Translations under genes and position numbers: made by a program
Notes under the pieces: model-generated
Database searches by the model: none
Told to the model about the DNA's origin: nothing
Seen by the model: only the letters and a program-made list of their open reading frames with translations
Part shown: in pieces, positions 35,457-43,183 of the stretch
Layout: each line of letters starts with the position of its first letter
Position numbering within the stretch: the stretch's first letter is position 1
Source: Glutamicibacter halophytocola
GTDB lineage: Bacteria > Actinomycetota > Actinomycetes > Actinomycetales > Micrococcaceae
Assembly (NCBI RefSeq): GCF_001302565.1
Contig: NZ_CP012750.1
Span: forward strand, 3,658,001 to 3,722,000
Length of the DNA stretch: 64,000 nt
Direction of reading: 5' to 3'

Positions 35457-35546
35457 CTCCATCGAACCTGGCGTTAGCACTATCTGCAGGAGGCAGGCTT
35501 GCTGCGGCGTCGTGGAGCCAGGTCTCTCAGCCGCTCTGGATGGGGT
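35457..35546 (-). ncRNA. SAM-I-like (S-box) riboswitch in the leader of the sulfur ABC operon
   Basis: Read on the minus strand the leader gives, in order, CCATC (P1), CAGAG, CGGC (P2), TGAGAGACCTGGCTC with covarying GAG/CTC, ACGACGCCGC (P2'), CAGCAAGCC, a P3 stem, GTGCTAAC, and GTTCGATGG (P1'). This order and spacing follow the S-box core (AGAG, GAGGGA-CTGG-CCC, GATGA, GCAACC, GGTGCTAA, GATG). P1 is CCATC/GATGG and P2 is GCGGC/GCCGC. The GCAAGCC and AGTGC blocks deviate from GCAACC and GGTGC, so ligand binding needs a test. It lies 70 nt before the binding-protein ATG. Confidence 0.65.
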
Positions 35547-35674
35547 GTTATCCGAGTCAAGCATTGATCCCGGGAGCTTGCCATCAACGCGTCACTGGAG
35601 GGAACACTGCGTCAGATCTCTTCACAAATCCCGGGCTGGCAAGGCTGGGCGGCGGCGGGCAGGCGCTAAGTCAG

Positions 35675-35693
35675 CGTCATATTTCCGCATATT
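35675..35693. promoter_or_regulatory. ATAT-N6-ATAT element upstream of the sulfur ABC operon
   Basis: CATAT-TTCCGC-ATATT (35678-35693) with the 12-mer CGTCATATTTCC (35675-35686) that also occurs at 29272-29283. It lies about 130 nt upstream of the riboswitch, a place fitting promoter control by a sulfur regulator. The rest of the 35388-35808 gap holds the riboswitch, a CTTCT-type hairpin near 35431-35446 and the promoter of the next gene. Confidence 0.55.
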
Positions 35694-35808
35694 ACGGCTT
35701 CCAGCTCGTATTGGTCATGGTGCGTGAGTTCGAAGGTTCGGCCTGACTTGGGTATTGGAACATATCCCAATCATCTAGAGTGAATCCAAGGAGACCAATC
35801 GATAGGAC

Positions 35809-36177
35809 ATGCGCGTGGACCTGGCCAGCACACTGAGCCTCATGTTCGGACTGCTGGCGCTCGCGCTCACTGCGAGCACACTGGGCCGCATGGGAGCCGA
35901 AGGGCGCCTGCCGCGCAACAACAGCGTTGGCCTAAAGACCCGCCACACCATGGCCAGCGATGAAGCCTGGCTGGCAGCGCACCGTCGAGCAGCACCAACC
36001 CTTCAGCTCTTTGGCATAGCAGGCTGGCTGTTTTTGATCATCGCGGCGATCTTCTGTTTCACCCAGAATTTCACCGTAGCCTTTGCGCTGACCGCGATCG
36101 GCTTTGCCCTGGGCGTCGCCATGATGCTGGTTGCCGGATCCAAGGGAAACAAGGCCGCCAAAGAGTTCTGCCCTTGA
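35809..36177 (+). CDS. SdpI-family membrane protein
   Basis: 122 residues, three membrane helices. NSVGLKTRHTMASDEAWLAAHRRAAP is the SdpI-family signature (immunity protein of the SdpC toxin in Bacillus and homologues). ATG 35809 has AGGA only 2 nt away; GTG 35815, six bases on, would be better spaced. TAGAGT at 35776 is a likely -10, and TTGGG / CCCAA (35748-35770) flank the -35 region. There is no SdpR-like ArsR gene beside it. Confidence 0.75.
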   Translation: MRVDLASTLSLMFGLLALALTASTLGRMGAEGRLPRNNSVGLKTRHTMASDEAWLAAHRRAAPTLQLFGIAGWLFLIIAAIFCFTQNFTVAFALTAIGFALGVAMMLVAGSKGNKAAKEFCP

Positions 36178-36192
36178 GCTCCCTTTAAAACA

Positions 36193-36237
36193 GGGCACCG
36201 CGCCATCAAGGAAGGGTTCGATGATGGCGCGGTGCCC
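36193..36237. terminator. bidirectional terminator between SdpI-like and GntP genes
   Basis: Perfect 16-bp stem (36193-36208 with 36222-36237), 13-nt loop, between two convergent genes; AAAA before it gives a T-run for the minus-strand transcript. Confidence 0.75.
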
Positions 36238-36256
36238 GGGGTGTATTCAGCAGTGC

Positions 36257-37618
36257 CTAGAGCAGAACCGCCCCCAGGATCCAGACCGTTGCAAAGGCCG
36301 CGGTGCCCTGGATTGCCGTAGCCACGCTGAGGGTCTTGTATGCAGTGATCACCGGAATCCGGCTGAGCTGCGAAACCACCCAGAAGTACGAGTCATTCGC
36401 GTGCGAGACAACCATCGCACCGGCACCCACCGCCAGGACGCTGAGCACCATTCCCAATTCGGAATCCAGCCCCAGCGAACCGAGCATCGGCGCGACCAGC
36501 GCGGAGGTGGTCACCATCGATACCGTGGACGATCCCTGCGCCGACTTCAGGGCGGCGGCAATCAGGAACGGCACCGCCAGGCCCAGGCCGAGTCCGCTCA
36601 GCGAGTCGGAGAGAATCGTGGTCAGCTCCGAGGCGGCCAGCACCGCGCCCAATGCGGCGCCAGCCCCGGTAATCAGCAAGATCGGGGCAGCGGTGCGCAC
36701 CGATTCGTGCATCTGCTCATTAAAATCGCCCAGCTTGTTCTCGCCGCGCAACAGCAAAGTGGCCGAGAGCAGGCCGAAAATCAGGGCGATCACCGGCGTG
36801 CCGAGGAACGAGAGGACTTCAACCAGCGTTCCCCCGCCCAGCGGCTGGGATGGCAGCTTGGCGATAGATGAGGCACAGATCAAAACCAGCGGCACCAGGA
36901 TCGGCAAGAAGGCCAAGGCAGGATGCGGCAGCTTGCCGAAGCTTGCGCGCAGCTGCTCGTAGTCCAGGTCTGCCAGATCATTCTCGTCTTCCGACGGCAA
37001 GGCGGTCCATTGGGACTTGTTGAAGCGGCTGGCATAAAACAGGCCGGCCAACGCGGAGATGGCTGCCACCGGAAGGCCAACGGCAATGATCAGCCCGAGG
37101 TTATCGGCAATGCCGATGCTCTCGGCCGCCGCCAGCGGGCCGGGGGTTGGCGGAACCATGGTGTGCGTGGCGTACAGGCCGGTCATCAGCGCCACCGAAG
37201 TAGCCAGCCCCGATACGCCGGTGCGAAGGGTGATGGCTTTGCGCAGCGAGTTCAGCACCACGTAGCCCGAATCGCAGAAGACCGGAATCGAGACAATGTA
37301 GCCAATGATTGTCAGGGTCAGATTGGGGAACCTGGTTCCCAGGACCTTGATCAGCGCGTCGGCCATGGAGATTGCGGCGCCCGATCGTTCCAGGATGATG
37401 CCGATCATCGTGCCGAAGAGGATGACCAGGCCGATATTGCCCATGGTGGTGCCGAAGGCGGTGGTGACGGTGCCCGCCACTTCGGCCAGGGGAATCCTGT
37501 AGGCGAAGGCGGCAAGGATAGCTGCGCCAATCAACGCGAGGAAGGGGCTGATTTTCCAGCGTGCGGTCACCAGCACAATGGCGACCACGAGGATCAAGAG
37601 AACAATAAGTTCGTACAC
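36257..37618 (-). CDS. GntP-family gluconate/glycerate permease
   Basis: 453 residues, about 12 helices; FGTTMGNIGLVILFGTMIGIILERSG and MVPPTPGPLAAAESIG are GntP-family hallmarks, and the C-terminal VVSHANDSYFWVVSQ is conserved. GTG 37618 is the start. It lies in the same direction as CdaR and glycerate kinase, so the natural substrate is probably D-glycerate or a sugar acid. A 256-nt leader separates it from cdaR and holds a stem GGAAACC/GGTTTCC (37753-37796). Confidence 0.9.
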   Translation of the reverse strand: MYELIVLLILVVAIVLVTARWKISPFLALIGAAILAAFAYRIPLAEVAGTVTTAFGTTMGNIGLVILFGTMIGIILERSGAAISMADALIKVLGTRFPNLTLTIIGYIVSIPVFCDSGYVVLNSLRKAITLRTGVSGLATSVALMTGLYATHTMVPPTPGPLAAAESIGIADNLGLIIAVGLPVAAISALAGLFYASRFNKSQWTALPSEDENDLADLDYEQLRASFGKLPHPALAFLPILVPLVLICASSIAKLPSQPLGGGTLVEVLSFLGTPVIALIFGLLSATLLLRGENKLGDFNEQMHESVRTAAPILLITGAGAALGAVLAASELTTILSDSLSGLGLGLAVPFLIAAALKSAQGSSTVSMVTTSALVAPMLGSLGLDSELGMVLSVLAVGAGAMVVSHANDSYFWVVSQLSRIPVITAYKTLSVATAIQGTAAFATVWILGAVLL

Positions 37619-37752
37619 GGCAGGTTGGCTCCTTTGCCACTATGTGTGGATCGCTGTCCAGCAAAGCGGCTCAAGCTCTGGGGGTTGGATCAGCCAGGCC
37701 CGGATTTCTTCGGTTTCGCTGACCCTGGACAGCAGGTGATGTGCCAATAGTA

Positions 37753-37796
37753 GGAAACCGGCGCCGGATTGCCTATGGGCATGCGACCGGGTTTCC
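37753..37796. terminator. stem-loop between cdaR-like and gntP-like genes
   Basis: GGAAACC (37753-37759) and GGTTTCC (37790-37796) pair around an inner TGCC/GGCA hairpin. It could end the cdaR message or act as an operator for gntP; no clear T-run follows. Confidence 0.35.
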
Positions 37797-37874
37797 CGGC
37801 ATGATCCTGCGAGAATATGTGCACGGCCCCGTCAGATGGAATTTATCGAGGCTCGCCTGGTGCTGCCGGTGCCG

Positions 37875-38936
37875 CTAGAAAATCTGCATCTCGTCAAGTG
37901 CAATGCGCGCGTACACGGCATGCTGCAGCCGCAGCGATTCATTGGCTTGGCGAATATCGGCGCCGGTGACCTGGCCGATCCTTTCCAGCCGCTGCACCAG
38001 GGTATTGCGGTGAATGTGCAAGGCTTCGGCGGCCTGCGACATGGCGGATGCCGCGGCGACCACCAGCAGGGTTTTTGCTTGTTCTTGATTCAGCGCCCGG
38101 GCCGGTGCCGCAAGATAGGCAAGGCTCCGCGCCGGAGTCCGCGCAACGGCCACCGCGATGTCCTGATTCCAGATCTCCCGGTGTGCCCGTTGCGGAAGCA
38201 GCGCGGGACGCGCCACCAGGGTGCGCATCATTTCGGCCTGCGCCAACAGCGCTCCGGCATCAAAGGCATCCGCTCCGCCAAGAAAACGATCGCTGGGTTT
38301 AGCGGGCTGACCTGCTGCATCATCGGCGCTTGCCCGCAGCCGCCAGTGCGCGCCGAACAGGCTGACCCATGAGGTGCGCAGTCCTTCCGCGGCAGCTTGC
38401 TCCAGCAGGGGGTCGCGGCCATCGCGCGGCAGCCACAGCTCAAGCTGCACCGGCCCGCGCAGCCCGTGCGCTTCCAAGTTCCGGTCGACGACTTCTGCGG
38501 CAACCCGCCCGGCCAGCAACGCCGAAATAAGGTCCCTGGCCTCGGCCGCCCGGCGAGCGCTGCGCGAGTGCTCGCGCTCCTGGGCAAACAGCAGCTGGAC
38601 GGTGAGCGCAATCAGATCCGCGAGGGGCTCGACCTCGTGGGGCGCGCCGGTTACTCCGACGACACCGCACAACCGCTCGTTCAGCGCCAAAGGGAGGTTC
38701 ACTCCCGGCTGGGTTCCCGCCGTTTCATCGGCCTGGGTGACCCTGATGGCCTCATTGCGCCGGATGGCTTCGACGCTTCCTTCGTGCAGCGTGCCCACGC
38801 GCGAAGCATCGCTGGAGGCGATGATGATTCCATGGGCGTTCATGATGTTCACATGGCGATTAATCGTTGGCGCAATGGTGTCGACAACCTTTTGCGCCAA
38901 GGCGCCGGACAGTCGAGGTTGCTCCTTTTCGCTCAT
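37875..38936 (-). CDS. cdaR: CdaR-family sugar diacid/glycerate regulator
   Basis: 353 residues: N-terminal diacid_rec domain (GALAQKVVDTIAPTINRHVNIM onward with GVVGVTG) and a C-terminal PucR-type HTH (SQAAEALHIHRNTLVQRLERI). CdaR proteins sense glycerate or glucarate and activate uptake and kinase genes. It lies between the GntP permease and glycerate kinase genes on the same strand, making it their likely activator. ATG 38936 begins MSEKEQPRLSG. Confidence 0.88.
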   Translation of the reverse strand: MSEKEQPRLSGALAQKVVDTIAPTINRHVNIMNAHGIIIASSDASRVGTLHEGSVEAIRRNEAIRVTQADETAGTQPGVNLPLALNERLCGVVGVTGAPHEVEPLADLIALTVQLLFAQEREHSRSARRAAEARDLISALLAGRVAAEVVDRNLEAHGLRGPVQLELWLPRDGRDPLLEQAAAEGLRTSWVSLFGAHWRLRASADDAAGQPAKPSDRFLGGADAFDAGALLAQAEMMRTLVARPALLPQRAHREIWNQDIAVAVARTPARSLAYLAAPARALNQEQAKTLLVVAAASAMSQAAEALHIHRNTLVQRLERIGQVTGADIRQANESLRLQHAVYARIALDEMQIF

Positions 38937-39027
38937 GGAATCATCCTAGCTTCCCCGGGCCTCCTTCACCTTGCCGCCCGGTGATGCTAGGCTCACCCCA
39001 GTCAAGCATCGCGATGAAAGGCCCACC

Positions 39028-39222
39028 ATGAGTTCGGCGATCAGCTACTTCACCGGAGGCTTCCTCGTCAGCCTGCTGGTAGTGCTCAACATGACATGGA
39101 ACCAGCGCTTGCCCGGGCTGCTGGGCCCGGCGCTGATTGTGCTGAGCCTGGCCGGGTTGGCCGCATGCCGGCTCTACACCGCGCGGAACCAGCCCCGCCA
39201 GCAAGATCCACAAGAAGCCTAG
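39028..39222 (+). CDS. small two-helix membrane protein
   Basis: 64 residues with helices YFTGGFLVSLLVVLNM and LGPALIVLSLAGLAACRLY. GAAAGG is 6 nt before ATG 39028. Its TAG stop shares the palindrome CTAG with the convergent lipoprotein stop. Not recognised; coding potential rests on the ribosome site and membrane pattern. Confidence 0.55.
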   Translation: MSSAISYFTGGFLVSLLVVLNMTWNQRLPGLLGPALIVLSLAGLAACRLYTARNQPRQQDPQEA

Positions 39223-39755
39223 GAAGCCTCGCGCTCCTGCAGCACTGCCGTGGCGGTGCTGGTGCTGTCAGGCGCAAAAGCATAGAGCTTGCCCTCGGCG
39301 AGGTGGACCCAGAATCGTCCGCAGAGCTGCGTGGTCTTCTCTTCGGCGCCTTGCGGCCACCATTGCGCTTCAAGGGTCCTGGTCGAGGAGATCTCCTTGG
39401 CCTCAAAATCCTTGGTGCGCGGATCCGAGGCGTAGGCCTTTTTCAGTTCCGCCCCGGATGGGTGCCCAGCAGATTTAATCGGCAGGCATTTTTCGCCGGG
39501 CAAGTCCCCGGTGTAGTCCATGGCAAAAATTCGTTCCATCCCGGTATTGCGCTGCACGAGCTTCACATCGGTGCCGCCGGCGGGGACCCAATCGGGCAGC
39601 AGCCCGTTCGAAACGCCCTCTTCCGAGGTCTTGGCAGATTTTTCGGTGGACTCGTCGTATTTATCCACCATCAGGTCTGAAACGGAACATCCGCTGAGCA
39701 GCAGGGCCAGGGGCGCAGCCAGCAAGGCGCTGGCGGCATACTTTTTCTTCATCAT
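39219..39755 (-). CDS. hypothetical lipoprotein
   Basis: 178 residues with a clear lipoprotein signal (KKKYAASALLAAPLALLLSGC, cysteine about residue 22), so exported and anchored outside. The mature part has two Cys (EKCLPIK and TQLCGRF) that could pair. ATG 39755 or 39752 (two in a row) start it; the frame is open further upstream without a signal peptide. I recognise no family. It lies between cdaR and glycerate kinase but nothing else links it to them. Confidence 0.65.
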   Translation of the reverse strand: MMKKKYAASALLAAPLALLLSGCSVSDLMVDKYDESTEKSAKTSEEGVSNGLLPDWVPAGGTDVKLVQRNTGMERIFAMDYTGDLPGEKCLPIKSAGHPSGAELKKAYASDPRTKDFEAKEISSTRTLEAQWWPQGAEEKTTQLCGRFWVHLAEGKLYAFAPDSTSTATAVLQEREAS

Positions 39756-39823
39756 GATTCCATCGTAGAAACCGGCCGCCGCTAGGCACATCGTCTTCCT
39801 GGCGGAAAAACGGATGCGCCGTT

Positions 39824-41020
39824 TCATCCCCTCGGTGGAGCCAGCGGCAGGTAGGTCCTGGCCACGCTGAACGCCGTGCGCTCAACCAATGCGAGGGTAT
39901 CGGCGGACAGTTGGGCCAGGCTCGCCGGCCCGGGCGCGATGGAATAGGCCGCCAGGATCCCGGCCCGCTCCAGCTGCTCGTCGCCCAGGTCCACGGACCC
40001 GGCCACCACGATCACCTCGGCATGCTCCCCGGCCGCTTCCAGCACCCCGCACACCACCTTGCCGTTCAGCGACTGGCTATCGAGCCGCCCCTCGCCGGTG
40101 ATGACCAGGTCCGCGGCACCCAGGATCCGGTGGGCATCGAGCACCTCGGCTACCAGTTGCCATCCGGGGACCAGGTCCACCGGGAAGTACGAGGCCAGGC
40201 ACACCGCCAGGCCTCCGGCCGCTCCCATGCCCGGCTGCTCGCGCAGCTTCCGGCCGGTATCAGCTTCAAGAACATCGGCCAGCCGTTCAAGTCCGCGATC
40301 CAGCAGCTGCACGTCCTGCTCGCTAGCCCCCTTCTGCGGGCCGAAGATCGCTGCCGCGCCCTGGGCGCCGAGCAGCGGGTTGGTGACATCGCAGGCGATT
40401 TGCCATTGCACCGTGGCGGCTCGCGGATCCAGTTCGGACATGTCGATCTTTGCCAGCTTGGCCAGTGCGCCGCCGCCTGCTGGCAGCTGCTGCCCGTGCT
40501 CGTCAAGGAACTTGGCACCCAGTGCGCCCAGCAGGCCGGTGCCGCCGTCGGTGGTGGCGGACCCGCCCAGGCACAGGATGATCTGCTGCACCCCGAGGTC
40601 CAAGGCGCGCGACACCAGCGGGCCCAGGCCCCAGGTCGTGGCCTGAAGCGGCCTGCGCGGCACGTCGCTGACCTGCGGCAGACCGGCTGCTTCGGCGGCT
40701 TCCACGACGGCGATCTTCTTGTCCGCGGACAGCCCGAGCCGGGAGGCGACCGGGCGGCCCAGGGCGTCGGTGGTGTCCACCGTGATCGCTTCGGTGCCCC
40801 AGGCATCGATCAGCGCCTCCAGTGTTCCTTCGCCGCCGTCGGCAAAGGGAACTGCGGTGATCTCGACCTGGCGCTGGCGGCTTGCGGCCCCCTTGGAGAA
40901 TCCTTGTGCGAGCGCGGTGGCCACTTCGCTGGCCCGGGCGCTTCCCTTGAAGGAGTCGGGAACAATGGCCACCTGCAGCACGCCATTGGCTGCGGGGGCT
41001 GGTTTCTGCTGAGAAGTCAT
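39824..41020 (-). CDS. glycerate kinase (GK-I family)
   Basis: 398 residues. IVPDSFKGSARASEVATALAQG at the N-terminus, PFADGGEGTLEAL and ILCLGGSATTDGGTGLLGALG are the signature blocks of class I glycerate 2/3-kinases; VITGEGRLDSQSLNGKV is the conserved C-terminal block. It phosphorylates D-glycerate, feeding glycolysis. Same strand as CdaR and GntP. Length is near the family norm of 380. Confidence 0.92.
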   Translation of the reverse strand: MTSQQKPAPAANGVLQVAIVPDSFKGSARASEVATALAQGFSKGAASRQRQVEITAVPFADGGEGTLEALIDAWGTEAITVDTTDALGRPVASRLGLSADKKIAVVEAAEAAGLPQVSDVPRRPLQATTWGLGPLVSRALDLGVQQIILCLGGSATTDGGTGLLGALGAKFLDEHGQQLPAGGGALAKLAKIDMSELDPRAATVQWQIACDVTNPLLGAQGAAAIFGPQKGASEQDVQLLDRGLERLADVLEADTGRKLREQPGMGAAGGLAVCLASYFPVDLVPGWQLVAEVLDAHRILGAADLVITGEGRLDSQSLNGKVVCGVLEAAGEHAEVIVVAGSVDLGDEQLERAGILAAYSIAPGPASLAQLSADTLALVERTAFSVARTYLPLAPPRG

Positions 41021-41189
41021 GTTCCCAGCTTAGGCAGCTTCCCTGCCTTGAACTATGGGCCCATGACTGTATTTGCCGCACCCGCACCGGGCTGCCTATG
41101 TGCACTGCGCCCACTGTTCGGCAACGATTTTCGGCAGTGGTCTTCGGCAACGCGAAGCTGGGCCAAAGGGACGGCACAGAAAGCGCAGC

Positions 41190-41272
41190 TACTGTTGAAA
41201 ACACCTCCTTGAAGGTGCGAGTGATGATCGTGAGAATTCCCGCTGGATATTGCCCAGCGGGAATTCTTCTTT
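41190..41272 (+). ncRNA. tandem small RNA unit 1
   Basis: Proposed RNA of about 71 nt (41202-41272). TACTGT (41190-41195) is a likely -10. The RNA begins with hairpin CACCT / AGGTG (41202-41206, 41213-41217) whose 5' arm and loop read CACCTCCTT, identical to the 3' end of 16S rRNA. Then comes the 18-nt block TGAAGGTGCGAGTGATGA (41210-41227) shared by all three units, and a terminator: 13-bp stem 41234-41246 / 41254-41266 followed by TTCTTT. A 21-codon peptide beginning MKVRVM could be read, but unit-to-unit indels speak against coding. I do not recognise an Rfam family. Confidence 0.55.
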
Positions 41273-41330
41273 AACCGGGCCCCGCACGCAGGTGCAAGCG
41301 GATCCATGGGCAGCATGCAGTGCACGCTTA

Positions 41331-41434
41331 TTCCATCCACAGGCGCCGCCCCTAGGCTGGCAAGTACCTCATTGAAGGTGCGAGTGATGACGAGAAATTG
41401 GTCCTGCCGGTCTTGCGGCAGGGCCAATTTTTTT
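41331..41434 (+). ncRNA. tandem small RNA unit 2
   Basis: About 70 nt from 41365. Promoter TTCCAT (41331-41336), 16-nt spacer, TAGGCT (41353-41358). 5' hairpin TACCT / AGGTG kept by a G-U pair (41365-41369, 41376-41380), loop CATTGA; shared 18-nt block at 41373-41390; terminator stem of 15 bp (41395-41409 / 41416-41430, one G-U) with a run of seven T at 41428-41434. The stem sequence differs wholly from unit 1, while hairpin, shared block and spacing are kept: conservation of RNA structure rather than of duplicated DNA as such. Confidence 0.55.
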
Positions 41435-41498
41435 GCGCTCTGGCACCGTCGGCGCCACGGCCGGCGAACACCAGCAGGCAATGCGCAGATCATGCTTA

Positions 41499-41611
41499 TT
41501 GGACGCACAGCCAGCGGCCCTAGAGTAGAAAGCACCTCATGAAGGTGCGAGTGATGATCGAGAAGCCCCAGCCCCCGGAGCAATCCGGGCCGGCTGGGGC
41601 TTCGAATTTAA
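41499..41611 (+). ncRNA. tandem small RNA unit 3
   Basis: About 79 nt from 41532/41533. Promoter TTGGAC (41499-41504), 16-nt spacer, TAGAGT (41521-41526), aligned with unit 2. 5' hairpin GCACCT / AGGTGC (41532-41537, 41543-41548), loop CATGA; shared block at 41540-41557; a compound terminator stem 41562-41573 / 41592-41603 with an inner hairpin CCCGGA/TCCGGG, then GAATTTAA. It ends about 80 nt before the SulP start, so it is either a free RNA or a leader that limits read-through into that gene. Confidence 0.55.
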
Positions 41612-41692
41612 CCGCTGCCAGCGCCTGGTGCGATACCGTAGATAGGTCCCCGCTCCAACTTGTCCCGGGGCACTTTTTTGAATGGAGTCCCG

Positions 41693-43183
41693 GTGAGCAC
41701 CGCGATCGCAGAACTGACCCCGATGCAGCGCCAATCGGTGTGGCGCACCCTCAAATCCCCCCGGCTGCTCAAGACCGAGCTGCTCGCCGGGCTGGTGGTG
41801 TCCCTGGCGCTGATTCCCGAGGTCATCGCGTTCACCGTGATCGCCGGCGTGGATCCGCGCGTGGGCATCTTCGCCTCCTTCACCATGTCCGTGGTCATCG
41901 CGATCACCGGCGGGCGCCCGGCCATGATTTCCGCGGCGGCCGGCGCGGTGGCCCTGGTGGTGGCCCCGCTGGTGCGCGCCTACGGGGTGGAGTACCTCTT
42001 TGCCACGGTGGTTTTGGCTGGCGCCATCCAGGTGGCCCTGGCGCTGCTGGGCGTGGCCAAACTGCTGCGCTTCATCCCCCGCCAGGTGATGATCGGCTTC
42101 GTCAATGGCCTGGCCATCTCGATCTTCTGGGCGCAGATGCCCGAACTGCGCGATGTTCCCTGGCAGGTGTACCCGCTGGTGGTCCTCGGGGTAGCCATTG
42201 TCTGCTACTTCCCGAAGATCACCAAGGCGGTGCCGGCGCCGCTGATCGCCATCGTGGTGCTCACCGCGATCACGATCTTCGCGAAGATCGTTGTCCCGAC
42301 CGTGGGCGACAAGGGCGAGCTGCCCGATTCGCTGCCCATCTTCCACCTGCCCGGGGTGCCGCTGGATCTGGCGACCCTGAAGATCATCGCGCCCTATGCG
42401 ATTGCGGTGGCCTTTGTGGGCCTGCTCGAATCCCTGCTCACCGCCAAGCTGGTTGACGACATCACCGATACCCCTTCGAGCAAAACCCGCGAGTCCTGGG
42501 CGCAGGGCACCGCGAATATCGTCACCGGGTTCTTCGGCGGCATCTGCGGCTGCGCGATGATCGGACAGACCATGGTCGGGGTGAAGGTCTCCGGCGGGCG
42601 CACCCGCATCTCCACCGCCTTTGCCGGCATTTTCATGCTGCTGCTCGCGCTGCTGCTCGGGGATGTGGTGGCGCAGATTCCGATGGCCGCGCTGGTCGCG
42701 GTGATGATCGTGGTCTCGGCCACCACCTTCGACTGGCACTCCATCCGCCCGAGCACCCTGAAGATGATGCCCAAGAGCGAAACCTTCGTCATGGCCATCA
42801 CCGTGGTGCTCACCGTGGCCTCCCACAACCTCGCCATTGGCGTGGGCGTGGGCATCCTCTCGGCGATGGTGCTCTTCGCCAACCGGGTGGCCCACCTGGT
42901 CACGGTCACCCGCACGGTGTCCGGCGGGCAGGCGCTCTACGCGGTCAACGGCGAGCTGTTCTTCGCCTCGTCCAACGACCTGTACACCCAGTTCCGCTAT
43001 GCCGAGGACCCCGAGCGCATCGTCATCGACATGTCCCAGTCGCACCTCTGGGATGCCTCGACCATCGCGGCGGTGGATTCGATCCGCGCCAAATACCAGA
43101 ACTATGGCAAGAGCGTGGAAATCCGCGGCCTGAATGAAGCCAGCCAGAAGATGCAGGAGCGCCTGGGCGGGAAGCTAGGCTAG
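41693..43183 (+). CDS. SulP-family anion transporter with STAS domain
   Basis: 496 residues. Membrane part with AGLVVSLALIPEVIAFTVIAGVDP, FIPRQVMIGFVNGLAI and GGICGCAMIGQTMVGVK, and a C-terminal STAS domain (VNGELFFASSNDLYTQF, IDMSQSHLWDASTIAAVDSI). SulP proteins carry sulfate, bicarbonate or other anions. GTG 41693 has GGAG at 5 nt; upstream TTG 41660 is less good. The three small RNA units lie directly upstream on the same strand. Its last 9 bases overlap the convergent GNAT gene. Confidence 0.9.
   Translation: MSTAIAELTPMQRQSVWRTLKSPRLLKTELLAGLVVSLALIPEVIAFTVIAGVDPRVGIFASFTMSVVIAITGGRPAMISAAAGAVALVVAPLVRAYGVEYLFATVVLAGAIQVALALLGVAKLLRFIPRQVMIGFVNGLAISIFWAQMPELRDVPWQVYPLVVLGVAIVCYFPKITKAVPAPLIAIVVLTAITIFAKIVVPTVGDKGELPDSLPIFHLPGVPLDLATLKIIAPYAIAVAFVGLLESLLTAKLVDDITDTPSSKTRESWAQGTANIVTGFFGGICGCAMIGQTMVGVKVSGGRTRISTAFAGIFMLLLALLLGDVVAQIPMAALVAVMIVVSATTFDWHSIRPSTLKMMPKSETFVMAITVVLTVASHNLAIGVGVGILSAMVLFANRVAHLVTVTRTVSGGQALYAVNGELFFASSNDLYTQFRYAEDPERIVIDMSQSHLWDASTIAAVDSIRAKYQNYGKSVEIRGLNEASQKMQERLGGKLG

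Noticed and set aside
41190..41611. Assignment of the tandem units to the actinobacterial 6C RNA family
   Set aside because: 6C RNAs have two stem-loops with runs of six or more C in the loops; these have CACCTC in a stem and a single 5' hairpin.
41306..42456. Longer coding frames starting from the MKVRVM starts of units 2 and 3
   Set aside because: They run through terminator stems and out of frame into the SulP gene; composition is not protein-like.
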